Below, in pieces: positions 39,778 through 49,538 of a stretch of DNA of 64,000 bases. Source of the DNA: Kluyvera sp046569695 (lineage in GTDB: Bacteria; Pseudomonadota; Gammaproteobacteria; Enterobacterales; Enterobacteriaceae); the NCBI RefSeq assembly GCF_046569695.1, contig NZ_JBKHUI010000007.1, positions 1-64,000 of the forward strand, written 5' to 3'. Positions within the stretch are counted from its first letter, which is position 1. Each line of letters opens with the position of its first letter. The notes under the pieces were generated by a model. It did no database searches. It worked only from the letters and a program-made list of their open reading frames with translations, and had not been told where the DNA came from. Made by a program: the position numbers and the translations under genes.

Positions 39778-41760
39778 ATGAACCGTTTTATTAGGGTAGA
39801 TAGCCAAAAATGCATTGGATGCAAGGCGTGTGAAGTAGCCTGTGTAATGTCGCATAACGATGAGCAACATGTGCTGACTTCAGCGCAGTTTATTCCGCGC
39901 ATTACCACCGTGAAGATGAACAACCAACGAGGGGCGGCGACCTGCCACCACTGTGAAGATGCCCCCTGCGCCCGTAGCTGCCCGAACGGCGCGATACGCC
40001 AGAGCGATGACGCTATTCTGGTCGATCAGGCAAAATGTATTGGCTGTAAATCCTGCGTGGTGGCCTGCCCGTTCGGCACCATGCAGATGGTGCTGACGCC
40101 AACCAAAGAGGGGCGCGTCAAAGCCAGCGCTCACAAATGCGATCTGTGCCATGGACGTGCGGCGGGTCCGGCGTGCGTGGAGAACTGCCCGGCAGATGCG
40201 CTGCAATTGATGACCAGCCAGCAGCTTAGCGATATCGCCAAAAACCGTCGCCTGCAGACCGCCTGCCGGGAAGCACAGCCGTGGCACAGCGACAGCCGCA
40301 CCGTTGCCCCTGAGGTGCAGCGCAGTAAAGTCGAGCAGATGGCCCAGACGCCCGTACGCGGTGAGGCCGATAAGCTGAATATCGAAGCCCGCAAAACCGG
40401 CTTTGCCGAAATCTATCTGCCGCTAAAAGAAGCGCAGGCGCAGCAGGCGGCTTCACGCTGTCTGACCTGCGGTGAACACAGTATTTGTGAATGGACCTGT
40501 CCGCTGCACAACCATATTCCGCAGTGGATTGAACGCGTGAACGCCGGGGATATCGACGCCGCGGTAGAACTGTCGCACCAAACCAACCCGCTGCCGGAGA
40601 TTACCGGTCGCGTCTGCCCGCAGGACCGGCTATGCGAAGGGGCCTGCACCATTCGCGACGAACACGGCGCGGTGACCATCGGCAATATCGAACGCTATAT
40701 CTCTGACCGTGCGCTGGCCAAAGGCTGGCGGCCTACGGTCGGTAACATTGCCAGCAGCGGTAAGCGGGTAGCTATTATTGGCGCTGGTCCGGCGGGGCTG
40801 GCGTGCGCCGATATTCTGGTGCGCCAGGGCGTGGAGCCGGTGGTGTTTGACCGCCACCCGGAAATCGGCGGCCTGCTGACCTTCGGCATCCCTTCCTTCA
40901 AGCTGGATAAATCGCTGATGGCGCGCCGCCGTGAGATTTTTACCGAGATGGGTATTCGCTTTGAGCTGAACTGCGAGATTGGTAAAGATATCGCGCTGGA
41001 GACGCTGCTTGCCGATTACGACGCGGTGTTTGTCGGCGTCGGGACCTATCGCTCGATGAAGGCCGACTTGCCGAATGAAGACGCACCGGGGGTTTACGAT
41101 GCGCTACCGTTCCTGATTGCTAACACCAAAAACGTGATGGGCATCGGTGAGCTACCTGACGAGCCTTACATCAATACCAAAGGGCTGAACGTGGTGGTGC
41201 TCGGCGGGGGTGATACGGCGATGGACTGCGTGCGTACCGCGCTGCGCCACGGTGCGCAGAAGGTGACCTGCGCCTATCGTCGCGACGAAGCTAACATGCC
41301 GGGGTCGAAAAAAGAGGTTAAGAATGCCAAAGAAGAGGGCGCTGAGTTTGAGTTTAACGTTCAGCCGGTAACCCTTGAGCTGGATGAGAAAGGCCACGTT
41401 TGCGGTATTCGCCTGCTGCGCACCCAGCTCGGCGAGCCGGATGCTCAGGGCCGCCGTAGGCCGATGCCAATCCCAGGCAGCGAATTTGTGATGCCAGCCG
41501 ATGCGGTGATCATGGCCTTTGGTTTCCACCCGCACAGCATGCCGTGGCTTAATGCCAAAGGCGTCGACGTAGATGACTGGGGGCGTATCCGCGCCAACGT
41601 CAATTCGCCTTACCGCTATCAGACCAGCAACCCGCAGATTTTTGCCGGTGGCGATGCGGTGCGCGGGGCTGACCTGGTGGTGACCGCGATGGCCGAAGGG
41701 AGACATGCCGCACAGGGTATTCTCGACTGGCTGGGGGTAAAAATCATCCCTGCGCATTGA
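39778..41760 (+). CDS. aegA: AegA, iron-sulfur/FAD oxidoreductase
   Basis: The 660-residue protein (E. coli 659) joins an N-terminal polyferredoxin part with several 4Fe-4S clusters (CIGCKACEVAC, CHHCEDAPCARSCP, CIGCKSCVVACPFG) to a GltD-like FAD/NAD(P)-binding part (IIGAGPAGLACA, VVVLGGGDTAMDC, IFAGGDAVRGADL). In E. coli it is needed for anaerobic urate breakdown linked to formate. It is divergent from acrD; nudK follows 57 bases later. Confidence 0.95.
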   Translation: MNRFIRVDSQKCIGCKACEVACVMSHNDEQHVLTSAQFIPRITTVKMNNQRGAATCHHCEDAPCARSCPNGAIRQSDDAILVDQAKCIGCKSCVVACPFGTMQMVLTPTKEGRVKASAHKCDLCHGRAAGPACVENCPADALQLMTSQQLSDIAKNRRLQTACREAQPWHSDSRTVAPEVQRSKVEQMAQTPVRGEADKLNIEARKTGFAEIYLPLKEAQAQQAASRCLTCGEHSICEWTCPLHNHIPQWIERVNAGDIDAAVELSHQTNPLPEITGRVCPQDRLCEGACTIRDEHGAVTIGNIERYISDRALAKGWRPTVGNIASSGKRVAIIGAGPAGLACADILVRQGVEPVVFDRHPEIGGLLTFGIPSFKLDKSLMARRREIFTEMGIRFELNCEIGKDIALETLLADYDAVFVGVGTYRSMKADLPNEDAPGVYDALPFLIANTKNVMGIGELPDEPYINTKGLNVVVLGGGDTAMDCVRTALRHGAQKVTCAYRRDEANMPGSKKEVKNAKEEGAEFEFNVQPVTLELDEKGHVCGIRLLRTQLGEPDAQGRRRPMPIPGSEFVMPADAVIMAFGFHPHSMPWLNAKGVDVDDWGRIRANVNSPYRYQTSNPQIFAGGDAVRGADLVVTAMAEGRHAAQGILDWLGVKIIPAH

Positions 41761-41817
41761 CGATAGCCGGGCTCAGCGGCGTAATATGCGCTATCCGTAT
41801 TACGCCGTGGAGCTCGC

Positions 41818-42396
41818 ATGTCCCTGAATATCATCGTTATCAAAGATAAAATCCTCTCCGAAAACTACTTTATCCTGCGCAATATCACCTACAACTTAAC
41901 CCAGCGAAACGGTGAGGTCGTCCAGCATAAGCGCGAAGTATACGATCGCGGCAACGGCGCGACGGTGCTGCTGTATAACCGCCACAAACAGAGCGTAGTG
42001 CTGGTGCGCCAGTTCCGCGTCGCCACCTGGGTTAACGGTAATCTCGACGGTATGTTGATTGAAACCTGCGCGGGCCTGCTGGATGATGACGAGCCGGAAG
42101 CCTGCATCCGTAAAGAGGCGATTGAAGAGACCGGCTATCAGGTCAGCAACGTGCGTAAAGTGTTCCAGCTTTATATGTCACCGGGCGGCGTCACTGAAAT
42201 CGTCCACTTCTTTATCGCCGAGTATGACGAACGTCTGCGGCAGAATGACGGTGGTGGGGTGGAAGATGAAGATATTGATGTGCTGGAGCTGCCGTTTACC
42301 CAGGCAATTGAGATGATTCGTAGTGGCGAAATTTGCGACGGTAAAACGGTGATTTTGCTCCAGTATCTGCAAAACTCCGGTCTTATGGCGCAATAA
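41818..42396 (+). CDS. nudK: GDP-mannose pyrophosphatase NudK
   Basis: The 192-residue Nudix hydrolase carries the full Nudix box starting GLLDDDEPEACIRKEAIEET and ending G, with REVYDRGNGATVLLYN upstream. E. coli NudK splits GDP-mannose and related nucleotide sugars. GGAG precedes the ATG. It sits between aegA and ypfG as in E. coli. Confidence 0.94.
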   Translation: MSLNIIVIKDKILSENYFILRNITYNLTQRNGEVVQHKREVYDRGNGATVLLYNRHKQSVVLVRQFRVATWVNGNLDGMLIETCAGLLDDDEPEACIRKEAIEETGYQVSNVRKVFQLYMSPGGVTEIVHFFIAEYDERLRQNDGGGVEDEDIDVLELPFTQAIEMIRSGEICDGKTVILLQYLQNSGLMAQ

Positions 42397-42499
42397 AGGG
42401 TAATGCTCAATCCGATAAATCCGATTGAGCCGCGCCGCTTCGATAGTGAAGATACCCCCCAGTATGTTGATGCTTTTTTCTTCTGGGGTTGTACCGTCC

Positions 42500-43549
42500 A
42501 TGCGTTACCACGTTCTCCTGTTTTTCTTCTGCATCGGGTTGCTCCCGACGTCGGTGACGTGGGCCGCGCCAGCGCAGCAGCTGTTTTCCGACTGGTTAGT
42601 GACCTGTAATAACCAGAATTTTTGCGTGACCCGCAACGTGGGTCTGCACCACGGTCTGGTGATGACGCTAAGTCGTAGCGCCGGGGCGCATACCGACGCA
42701 CAGCTGCGTATCGAGCTAGGCGGTCTGGTGAACCCGGTTGCCGCCGTTCCGGCGATTGAGCCGCGACTGCTGCTGGACGGCAAACCGCTCAAGCTTTCCG
42801 GTGAGCACTGGAAAGTGCAGCCTAAGCTTCTGACGACTGGCGATAGCGTCACCATCGATGCGTTTCTCCAGCAGGTTCAGGATGCCGATGCCATTACGCT
42901 GGATAAAGGCGTGCAGGTGATGTCGCTGAAAGGGTTGAAGGCAGCGCTGCTGTTTATCGACGCCCAGCAAAAGCGCGTGGGAAATGAAACCGCATGGGTC
43001 CGCAAAGGCGACGAACCGCCAATGAGCGTGCCGCCCGCTCCGGCGCTGAAATCGGCGGTGAAAGCGATTCCCGCGCCCGTGCCGCTGAGCCACGATGAGT
43101 ACAACGATCTGCTCGACTTCGCCACCTGGCGCATGAACAACAACCAATGCTCTTTGGACCCTATCCGCCGCGAAGTGTGGGTTACCGCCTTAAGCGACGA
43201 TAAAGCGCTGATCATGACCAGCTGCGAATCCGGTGCCTACAACACCATCTATCTTGCCTGGCTGGTATCGCGTCAGAAGCCGTTTATCACGACGCCAATA
43301 CGTCTGCGCCTGCCATTCCTGCCTGCCGGTAGCGACAGCCGTGATATTGAGTTGGTCAACCTGACCTTTAATGAAAACTCCCGGGAGCTGGTGACGCTGG
43401 ATAAAGGCCGTGGCCTGGGCGACTGTGGTGTGCAAACGCGCTGGCGCTATGACGGCCAACGCTTCCGCCTGGTGCGCTATGCCGCGCAGCCGGAATGCGA
43501 CAGCTGGCAGAGCGCGGATGCGTGGGCGACGCAGTGGGTCTCCGGTTAA
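42500..43549 (+). CDS. ypfG: YpfG, DUF1176 periplasmic protein
   Basis: From ATG 42500 the protein has 349 residues: signal peptide of about 22 residues (ending TWA before APAQQ) and a conserved DUF1176 domain with FSDWLVTCNNQNFCVTRN, RCSLDP-like NNQCSLDPIRREV, and GDCGVQTRWRYDGQRF. Function unknown; even-numbered cysteines suggest periplasmic disulfides. Upstream Shine-Dalgarno is weak. It overlaps the convergent EthD-family gene by 4 bases. In E. coli the neighbour is tktB, absent here. Confidence 0.9.
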   Translation: MRYHVLLFFFCIGLLPTSVTWAAPAQQLFSDWLVTCNNQNFCVTRNVGLHHGLVMTLSRSAGAHTDAQLRIELGGLVNPVAAVPAIEPRLLLDGKPLKLSGEHWKVQPKLLTTGDSVTIDAFLQQVQDADAITLDKGVQVMSLKGLKAALLFIDAQQKRVGNETAWVRKGDEPPMSVPPAPALKSAVKAIPAPVPLSHDEYNDLLDFATWRMNNNQCSLDPIRREVWVTALSDDKALIMTSCESGAYNTIYLAWLVSRQKPFITTPIRLRLPFLPAGSDSRDIELVNLTFNENSRELVTLDKGRGLGDCGVQTRWRYDGQRFRLVRYAAQPECDSWQSADAWATQWVSG

Positions 43550-43872
43550 CGCTTTCTGATTTCCGTAATATAGGTAACCGCTACGTGAGTGGCAAAATTC
43601 GGTACATCGTCAAATGCCTCCTGGCCCACCGGAGAGGCAAAGGCCGCCATCGCATCCTCCAGTGAATCAAACCACAGTTCGGAAAAACCGTCGATCGGTG
43701 AGTCGGGGTAAATCCGGCGATCGATAGGGTTCAGCACGTAGCCGCGCAGGCCCGGCAGCGCCAGAGCAATCTTGCTGTGCACCGCCTGCCAGTGGGCGAC
43801 AAACTCTTCAAAACTTTGCGTCTCTTTCTTCGTCAATAGGCCGACGTGTTTAAAACCATTTGCCGTTGTCAT
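43546..43872 (-). CDS. EthD-family small protein
   Basis: The 108-residue protein fits the EthD family (dimeric alpha/beta-barrel fold): KHVGLLTKKETQSFEEFVAHW, conserved His in AVHSKIAL, GLRGYVLNP and FSELWFDSLEDAMAAF. Such proteins are found in ether, quinone or aromatic degradation and polyketide routes; the reaction here is not known. GGAG lies 6 bases before the second ATG (43872), better than the first (43875). A LysR regulator is divergent 204 bases away and probably controls it. Confidence 0.78.
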   Translation of the reverse strand: MTTANGFKHVGLLTKKETQSFEEFVAHWQAVHSKIALALPGLRGYVLNPIDRRIYPDSPIDGFSELWFDSLEDAMAAFASPVGQEAFDDVPNFATHVAVTYITEIRKR

Positions 43873-44076
43873 CATGTTCTCCAGCTTATCAACTCAATGA
43901 TTAATTTAACGATTCAGGACAGGCCTGCTTTGCCACATGATGGCGATTCGTCATCACGCTGAATACTATGATTGATTTTATTCTGGCGATAAATGGGGTT
44001 TAGGTTGCTTCTTTGTAGACATAAATTCTCCAATGCGCTACAGAATCAGGGGACTTAATTCAGTGGACGTGGAACG

Positions 44077-44988
44077 ATGCGCAAAACCGACAACCTCGGC
44101 GGGATCACCGCTTTTGTGACAACGGCACAGCAGGGCAGCTTTACCGCCGCCGCAGAGCAACTGGGGCTGACCAAATCGGCGGTGGGCAAGAGCGTGAGCC
44201 GCCTCGAAGCACGCCTCGGGTTAACGCTGTTTCAGCGTTCTACCCGCCGTCTGAGCCTTACTCCCGACGGTGAAGCCTTCCTTTCGCGTTGCCAGCAGGC
44301 GATCGATATTCTTGAGCAGGCGGAAGCTGAGCTGACTTCGCATGTGATTCATCCGTCCGGTCGGCTGCGGGTTGATCTACCGTCGGCTTTTGGCCGCCAG
44401 CGCGTGCTGCCGATCCTGTTCGTCATTACCCAACGCTATCCTGAACTGTCGCTGACGGTGACCTTCAGCGAGCGCTTTGTTGACCTGATTGAAGAGGGGA
44501 TCGATCTTGTGGTGCGCATCGGTGAACTGGCCGACAGCAGCGGGCTGGTCGCTCGACGACTGACGACGCAGAAACTGGTTATCTGCGCGGCCCCGTCCTA
44601 TCTCAAGGTATTTGGCGAACCGCGTTGTGCAGACGAACTGGCTCGCCACCGTTGCGTGGTCGGTTTTCGCCGCAATCAGCCGATTTCGTGGCTCTTAAAG
44701 TCGGTGGATGGGCAGATAACGCGCTTCACGCCGCCGCCAACCTTTGAGATGGCCGACGGTGATGCCATGCTGGCGGCAACGCTTGCTGGCTGCGGGCTCT
44801 CGCAGCTACCGCGCTGGCTGGTGGCAGACGCGCTGGCCCAGGGATTGCTGGTTGAAGTGTTGACGGAAAGCGCGGGCGCGGAGATGCCTATCAGCGCCAT
44901 CTGGCCGAAAAATCGCCAGCTGCTGCCGAAGATTCGTTATGCGGTGGATGAGCTGGTACGGGCGGGTAAGGAGGGGCGCTTAGATTAA
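44077..44988 (+). CDS. LysR-family transcriptional regulator
   Basis: The 303-residue protein has a LysR HTH at residues about 8-66 (GGITAFVTTAQQGSFTAAAEQLGLTKSAVGKSVSRLEARLG; LFQRSTRR) and a substrate-binding domain (GRLRVDLPSAFGRQRVLPIL, VRIGELADSSGLVARRL) of the AaeR/DhcR-like subgroup. It is divergent from the EthD-family gene. The intergenic region has TGATG/CATCA half-sites around 43938-43956. Accessory relative to E. coli, where talA-tktB occupies this place. Confidence 0.87.
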   Translation: MRKTDNLGGITAFVTTAQQGSFTAAAEQLGLTKSAVGKSVSRLEARLGLTLFQRSTRRLSLTPDGEAFLSRCQQAIDILEQAEAELTSHVIHPSGRLRVDLPSAFGRQRVLPILFVITQRYPELSLTVTFSERFVDLIEEGIDLVVRIGELADSSGLVARRLTTQKLVICAAPSYLKVFGEPRCADELARHRCVVGFRRNQPISWLLKSVDGQITRFTPPPTFEMADGDAMLAATLAGCGLSQLPRWLVADALAQGLLVEVLTESAGAEMPISAIWPKNRQLLPKIRYAVDELVRAGKEGRLD

Positions 44989-44990
44989 CC

Positions 44991-45010
44991 CCATAACGAT
45001 TTGGTTATGG
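44991..45010. terminator. Possible hairpin after the LysR gene
   Basis: CCATAAC and GTTATGG pair around a six-base loop just after the LysR stop codon. No T run follows, so its strength is doubtful. Confidence 0.35.
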
Positions 45011-45233
45011 CTAACATAACGAAAAAGCATAGATGGAAATCATGATCTTGCTATCGATAGTTGATAACATGCGAGCAATAAATCAATAACAAAGCAAAGC
45101 GTGTTCGCAAGAGTATGGCGGCCTTCAAAGTTTACCGGGCTGCCAAAGGCGATACTAGGCGCTTCCTTCGGGAGTGCATCAGGAACGTAATTGCGCTTCA
45201 CCTTTTTAGTTCGATACGTGAAAGGAACCCTAA

Positions 45234-47513
45234 ATGGACGACCAATTAAAACAAAGTGCCCTCGATTTCCATGAATTCCCTATCCCAGGAAAAATTCAAG
45301 TCTCCCCGACCAAGCCGCTGGCAACGCAGCGCGACCTTGCGCTGGCCTACTCTCCGGGCGTAGCGGCGCCGTGTCTGGAAATCGAAAAAGACCCGCTGGC
45401 GGCGTACAAATATACGGCGCGCGGCAACCTGGTGGCGGTGGTGTCAAACGGCACCGCGGTACTCGGGTTGGGGAATATCGGCGCGCTCGCCGGTAAGCCG
45501 GTAATGGAAGGCAAGGGCGTTTTGTTCAAGAAGTTCGCCGGTATTGATGTTTTCGACATCGAGGTGGACGAAACCAACCCTGACAAATTTATCGACGTGG
45601 TTGCCGCGCTGGAGCCTACCTTCGGCGGCATCAACCTGGAAGATATCAAAGCACCGGAATGTTTCTACATTGAGCAGAAACTGCGTGAACGTATGAACAT
45701 TCCTGTGTTCCATGACGATCAGCACGGTACGGCTATCATCAGCACCGCGGCTATCCTCAACGGCCTGCGCGTCGTCGAGAAAAATATCTCCGACGTGCGC
45801 ATGGTGGTTTCCGGCGCGGGTGCGGCGGCGATTGCCTGTATGAACCTGCTGGTGGCGCTGGGGATGCAGAAACACAACATCGTGGTCTGCGACTCGAAAG
45901 GCGTGATTTACGAAGGCCGCGAGCCAAACATGGCGGAAACCAAAGCCGCCTATGCGGTAAAAGATGACGGTAAACGCAGCCTCGACGACGTGATTGCCGA
46001 TGCCGATATCTTCCTTGGCTGTTCCGGCCCGAAAGTACTGACCCAGGAGATGGTCAAGAAGATGGCCCGTGCGCCGATGATTCTGGCGCTGGCCAACCCA
46101 GAGCCGGAGATTCTGCCGCCGCTGGCGAAAGAAGTGCGTCCGGATGCCATTATCTGTACTGGCCGTTCAGACTATCCGAACCAGGTGAACAACGTACTGT
46201 GCTTCCCGTTCATCTTCCGCGGCGCGCTGGACGTTGGCGCAACGGCGATCAACGAAGAGATGAAGCTGGCGGCGGTGCATGCAATTGCTGAACTGGCGCA
46301 TGCCGAGCAGAGCGAAGTAGTGGCTTCCGCCTACGGTGACCAGGACCTGAGCTTTGGCCCGGAATATATTATTCCTAAGCCGTTCGATCCGCGTCTGATC
46401 GTCAAGATCGCCCCGGCAGTGGCGAAAGCGGCGATGGACTCCGGCGTGGCGAAGCGCCCGATTGCCGATTTTGATGCCTACATCGAAAAACTGAGCGAGT
46501 TCGTCTACAAAACCAACCTGTTCATGAAGCCGATTTTCTCTCAGGCGCGTAAAGAGCCGAAGCGCATAGTGCTGGCAGAAGGGGAAGATAACCGCGTACT
46601 GCACGCCACGCAGGAGCTGATCACGCTGGGTCTGGCGAAGCCGATTCTGATTGGTCGCCCAAGCGTCATTGAAATGCGTCTGCAGAAGCTGGGGCTGCAA
46701 ATCAAAGCGGGCGTAGACTTTGAAATCGTTAACAACGAATCGGACCCGCGCTTTAAAGAGTACTGGCAGGAATATTACAACCTGATGAAGCGTCGTGGCA
46801 TCACTCAGGAGCAGGCGCAGCGTGAAATGCGCAGCAACACCACCGCGATTGGCTCCATTATGGTGCTGCGCGGCGAAGCTGACGGTATGATCTGCGGCAC
46901 TATCGGCGACTACCACGAGCACTTCTGCGCCGTACAGCCGCTGTTTGGCTACCGTGAAGGCGTACATACCGCCGGTGCAATGAACGCGCTGCTGCTGCCA
47001 AGCGGTAACACCTTTATTGCCGACACCTACGTCAACAACGATCCAAATCCAGAGCAGATTGCTGAAATTACCCTGATGGCGGCGGAAAGTGTACGTCGTT
47101 TCGGTATCGAACCGCGCGTGGCGCTGCTGTCACACTCTAACTTTGGTTCGTCCGACTGCCCGTCCGCCAGCAAAATGCGCGAAGCGCTGGAGCTGGTCAA
47201 GGCGCGTGCGCCTGAGCTGATGATTGACGGTGAAATGCACGGCGATGCCGCGCTGGTGGAAAGCATCCGTAATGACCGCATGCCGGACAGCCCGCTGAAA
47301 GGTTCCGCGAACATTCTGGTGATGCCAAATATGGAAGCAGCGCGTATCAGCTACAACCTGCTGCGCGTATCCAGCTCTGAAGGGGTCACCGTGGGGCCGG
47401 TGCTGATGGGGGTATCGAAGCCGGTACATATCCTGACGCCAATTGCTTCCGTGCGCCGTATCGTCAACATGGTGGCGCTGGCGGTCGTCGAAGCGCAAAC
47501 CCAGCCGCTGTAA
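45234..47513 (+). CDS. maeB: NADP-dependent malic enzyme MaeB
   Basis: The 759-residue protein equals E. coli MaeB: a malic enzyme part (about 1-425; YSPGVAAPCLEI, FHDDQHGTAII, VVSGAGAAAIAC) fused to a phosphotransacetylase-like regulatory part (about 428-759; LAEGEDNRVLHA). It decarboxylates malate to pyruvate with NADP and responds to acetyl-CoA. AAAGGAACCC precedes the ATG. The left neighbour in E. coli is talA; here a LysR gene. On the right hemF follows directly, without the eut operon. Confidence 0.97.
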   Translation: MDDQLKQSALDFHEFPIPGKIQVSPTKPLATQRDLALAYSPGVAAPCLEIEKDPLAAYKYTARGNLVAVVSNGTAVLGLGNIGALAGKPVMEGKGVLFKKFAGIDVFDIEVDETNPDKFIDVVAALEPTFGGINLEDIKAPECFYIEQKLRERMNIPVFHDDQHGTAIISTAAILNGLRVVEKNISDVRMVVSGAGAAAIACMNLLVALGMQKHNIVVCDSKGVIYEGREPNMAETKAAYAVKDDGKRSLDDVIADADIFLGCSGPKVLTQEMVKKMARAPMILALANPEPEILPPLAKEVRPDAIICTGRSDYPNQVNNVLCFPFIFRGALDVGATAINEEMKLAAVHAIAELAHAEQSEVVASAYGDQDLSFGPEYIIPKPFDPRLIVKIAPAVAKAAMDSGVAKRPIADFDAYIEKLSEFVYKTNLFMKPIFSQARKEPKRIVLAEGEDNRVLHATQELITLGLAKPILIGRPSVIEMRLQKLGLQIKAGVDFEIVNNESDPRFKEYWQEYYNLMKRRGITQEQAQREMRSNTTAIGSIMVLRGEADGMICGTIGDYHEHFCAVQPLFGYREGVHTAGAMNALLLPSGNTFIADTYVNNDPNPEQIAEITLMAAESVRRFGIEPRVALLSHSNFGSSDCPSASKMREALELVKARAPELMIDGEMHGDAALVESIRNDRMPDSPLKGSANILVMPNMEAARISYNLLRVSSSEGVTVGPVLMGVSKPVHILTPIASVRRIVNMVALAVVEAQTQPL

Positions 47514-47518
47514 CCATG

Positions 47519-47553
47519 TAGCCCGGGCGAGGCGTTTACGCCGACCCCGGGTT
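47519..47553. repeat. GC-rich REP-like unit between maeB and hemF
   Basis: TAGCCCGGGCGAGGCG...CCGACCCCGGG, the same family as at 25979, between two convergent genes where it may help terminate both. Confidence 0.8.
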
Positions 47554-47556
47554 AGC

Positions 47557-48456
47557 TCAGAGCCAGTCTTTCACTTTAATGAATTCGCTCAAGGCGGCTT
47601 CCGGGCTGCCATCTTCTGGCTGGTAGCCATACTCCCAGCGCACCAGCGGCGGCATCGACATCAGAATCGACTCCGTACGCCCGCCGGTCTGCAATCCGAA
47701 CAGGGTGCCGCGATCCCACACCAGGTTGAACTCCACGTAGCGGCCGCGGCGGTAGAGCTGGAAATCACGCTCGCGTTCGCCGTACTGTGTTTCCTTACGG
47801 CGCTCAACGATCGGCAGATAAGCGTCGGTGAAGCCTTTCCCCACCGCCTGCATAAAGCCAAAGCAGTGGTCAAAGTCTGGCGTATTCAGGTCGTCAAAGA
47901 ACAGGCCGCCAATGCCGCGCTGCTCGTTGCGGTGTTTGAGATGGAAATAGTCGTCGCACCACTTTTTATAGCGCGGGTAGACATCCTCGCCAAACGGCTG
48001 ACACAGGTCGCGGGCGACGGTATGCCAGTGCACTGCATCTTCCTGAAAACCGTAGTAGGGCGTTAAATCAAAGCCGCCGCCAAACCACCAAACCGGCTCA
48101 GCGCCTGGTTTTTCGGCGATAAAAAAGCGCACGTTGGCGTGGCTTGTTGGCACGTAAGGGTTACGCGGATGCACCACCAGCGACACGCCCATAGCTTCAA
48201 AACTGCGCCCGGCAAGCTCCGGGCGATGTGCGGTTGCAGATGCAGGCATCGCGTCCCCGTGGACGTGGGAGAAGTTCACCCCGGCCTGTTCAAAGACGCT
48301 GCCGCCGCGCAGCACCCGGCTGCGACCGCCGCCGCCTGCTTCACGCTGCCAGCTATCCTCAATAAAGGAGCTGCCGTCTGCGCGCTCAAGTTGCTGGCAG
48401 ATATCGTCCTGTAGCTTGAGCAAAAAGGCTTTCACCTGCTGTACGTTGATGGTCAT
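47557..48456 (-). CDS. hemF: Oxygen-dependent coproporphyrinogen-III oxidase HemF
   Basis: The 299-residue protein shows the HemF signatures (WFGGGFDLTPYYGF, HKYKKWCDDYF-like RYKKWCDDYFHLKHR, RGRYVEFNLVWDRGTLFGLQTGGRTESILMS). It converts coproporphyrinogen III to protoporphyrinogen IX using oxygen in heme synthesis. Its ATG overlaps the amiA stop codon by one base (TAATG), as in E. coli. Confidence 0.97.
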   Translation of the reverse strand: MTINVQQVKAFLLKLQDDICQQLERADGSSFIEDSWQREAGGGGRSRVLRGGSVFEQAGVNFSHVHGDAMPASATAHRPELAGRSFEAMGVSLVVHPRNPYVPTSHANVRFFIAEKPGAEPVWWFGGGFDLTPYYGFQEDAVHWHTVARDLCQPFGEDVYPRYKKWCDDYFHLKHRNEQRGIGGLFFDDLNTPDFDHCFGFMQAVGKGFTDAYLPIVERRKETQYGERERDFQLYRRGRYVEFNLVWDRGTLFGLQTGGRTESILMSMPPLVRWEYGYQPEDGSPEAALSEFIKVKDWL

Positions 48457-49325
48457 TAACGTCTCTTCGCGTGGGCTTTCTGGTTATCAAACCAGTGGAA
48501 ATAGCTGATGATGCCGGAGGCGATCGCATTGGCAATTTTCTGCCGGAATGCGGTGGTACCCAGCAGCTTTTCTTCACCTGGGTTGGTGATAAATGAGGTT
48601 TCCACCAGCACCGACGGAATGGAAGGCGACTTTAGCACCACAAACGCGGCCTGTTCCGTACTGCGGCTGTGCAGCTTGTGCACCGGCTTAATTTTCTTCA
48701 GCACGTGCGAGCCGAGCGTCAGGCTGTTTTTAATGGTGTCGGTCTGGACGAGGTCAAACAGCACCTGCTGGAGCAGATGGTCTTTATCCTTGGCCTTCTT
48801 GCCGGCGAGTTCATCGGCGGCGTTTTCTTTGTCCGACAGGTATTTTGCCATGGCGCTACTGGCCCCACGGTTGGAGAGGGCAAACACCGACGCGCCCGCC
48901 GCTGAAGGGTTGGTAAAGCCGTCCGCATGAATCGACATGAACAGATCCGCGCCGTGTTGATGGGCAATCTCGACCCTGTCGTACAGCGGAATAAAGGTGT
49001 CGCCAGAGCGGGTCAATTTGGCATCGATACCGTTCTTTTGCAAAATAGCGCGGACGTTTTTAGCAATTGCCAGCACCACGTGTTTTTCTTTCGAACCGTT
49101 ATGCCCAATGGCCCCGGTATCAATACCGCCGTGGCCTGGGTCCAGCATCACTAAGCGTCTGCCCGACGATTTCTTTGCCGGTTTACTGTGACCGTTGCTG
49201 GTTTTTAAATTAGTCTCTTTAGCAACTGCCTGGGAGGCGATCCCTGACAGCGTGAGTGCAGCCAATCCGGCTTTTAGCACCTGGCGGCGCGAAGTCAGTA
49301 TTTTTAAGGGTTTAAAAGTGCTCAT
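48456..49325 (-). CDS. amiA: N-acetylmuramoyl-L-alanine amidase AmiA
   Basis: The 289-residue protein begins with a Tat signal (TSRRQVLKAGLAALTLSGIASQAVA), followed by the Amidase_3 zinc domain (LDPGHGGIDTGAIG, SIHADGF, ETSFITNPGEE). It cleaves peptide from glycan in the periplasm during septum splitting and is activated by EnvC. The twin arginines are intact. It overlaps hemF by one base. Confidence 0.97.
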   Translation of the reverse strand: MSTFKPLKILTSRRQVLKAGLAALTLSGIASQAVAKETNLKTSNGHSKPAKKSSGRRLVMLDPGHGGIDTGAIGHNGSKEKHVVLAIAKNVRAILQKNGIDAKLTRSGDTFIPLYDRVEIAHQHGADLFMSIHADGFTNPSAAGASVFALSNRGASSAMAKYLSDKENAADELAGKKAKDKDHLLQQVLFDLVQTDTIKNSLTLGSHVLKKIKPVHKLHSRSTEQAAFVVLKSPSIPSVLVETSFITNPGEEKLLGTTAFRQKIANAIASGIISYFHWFDNQKAHAKRR

Positions 49326-49538
49326 TCCGGCCTGAGTTGTAAAAACAAGAATCTATATGTTATATCGTATCGCGATTTCGGTTACGACTGTTCGTGATGA
49401 GAATTGTTTTACTTTTCATTTCAATACGTGTCTGTACCGTATTATGCCATTTTTTTCACTGTGCCGCGTCAGATATTGGCTAAATTGCCCGTTCACGCCA
49501 TAATCACTGTTTTTAAACCTGAAAAGGCGGGTAATACC

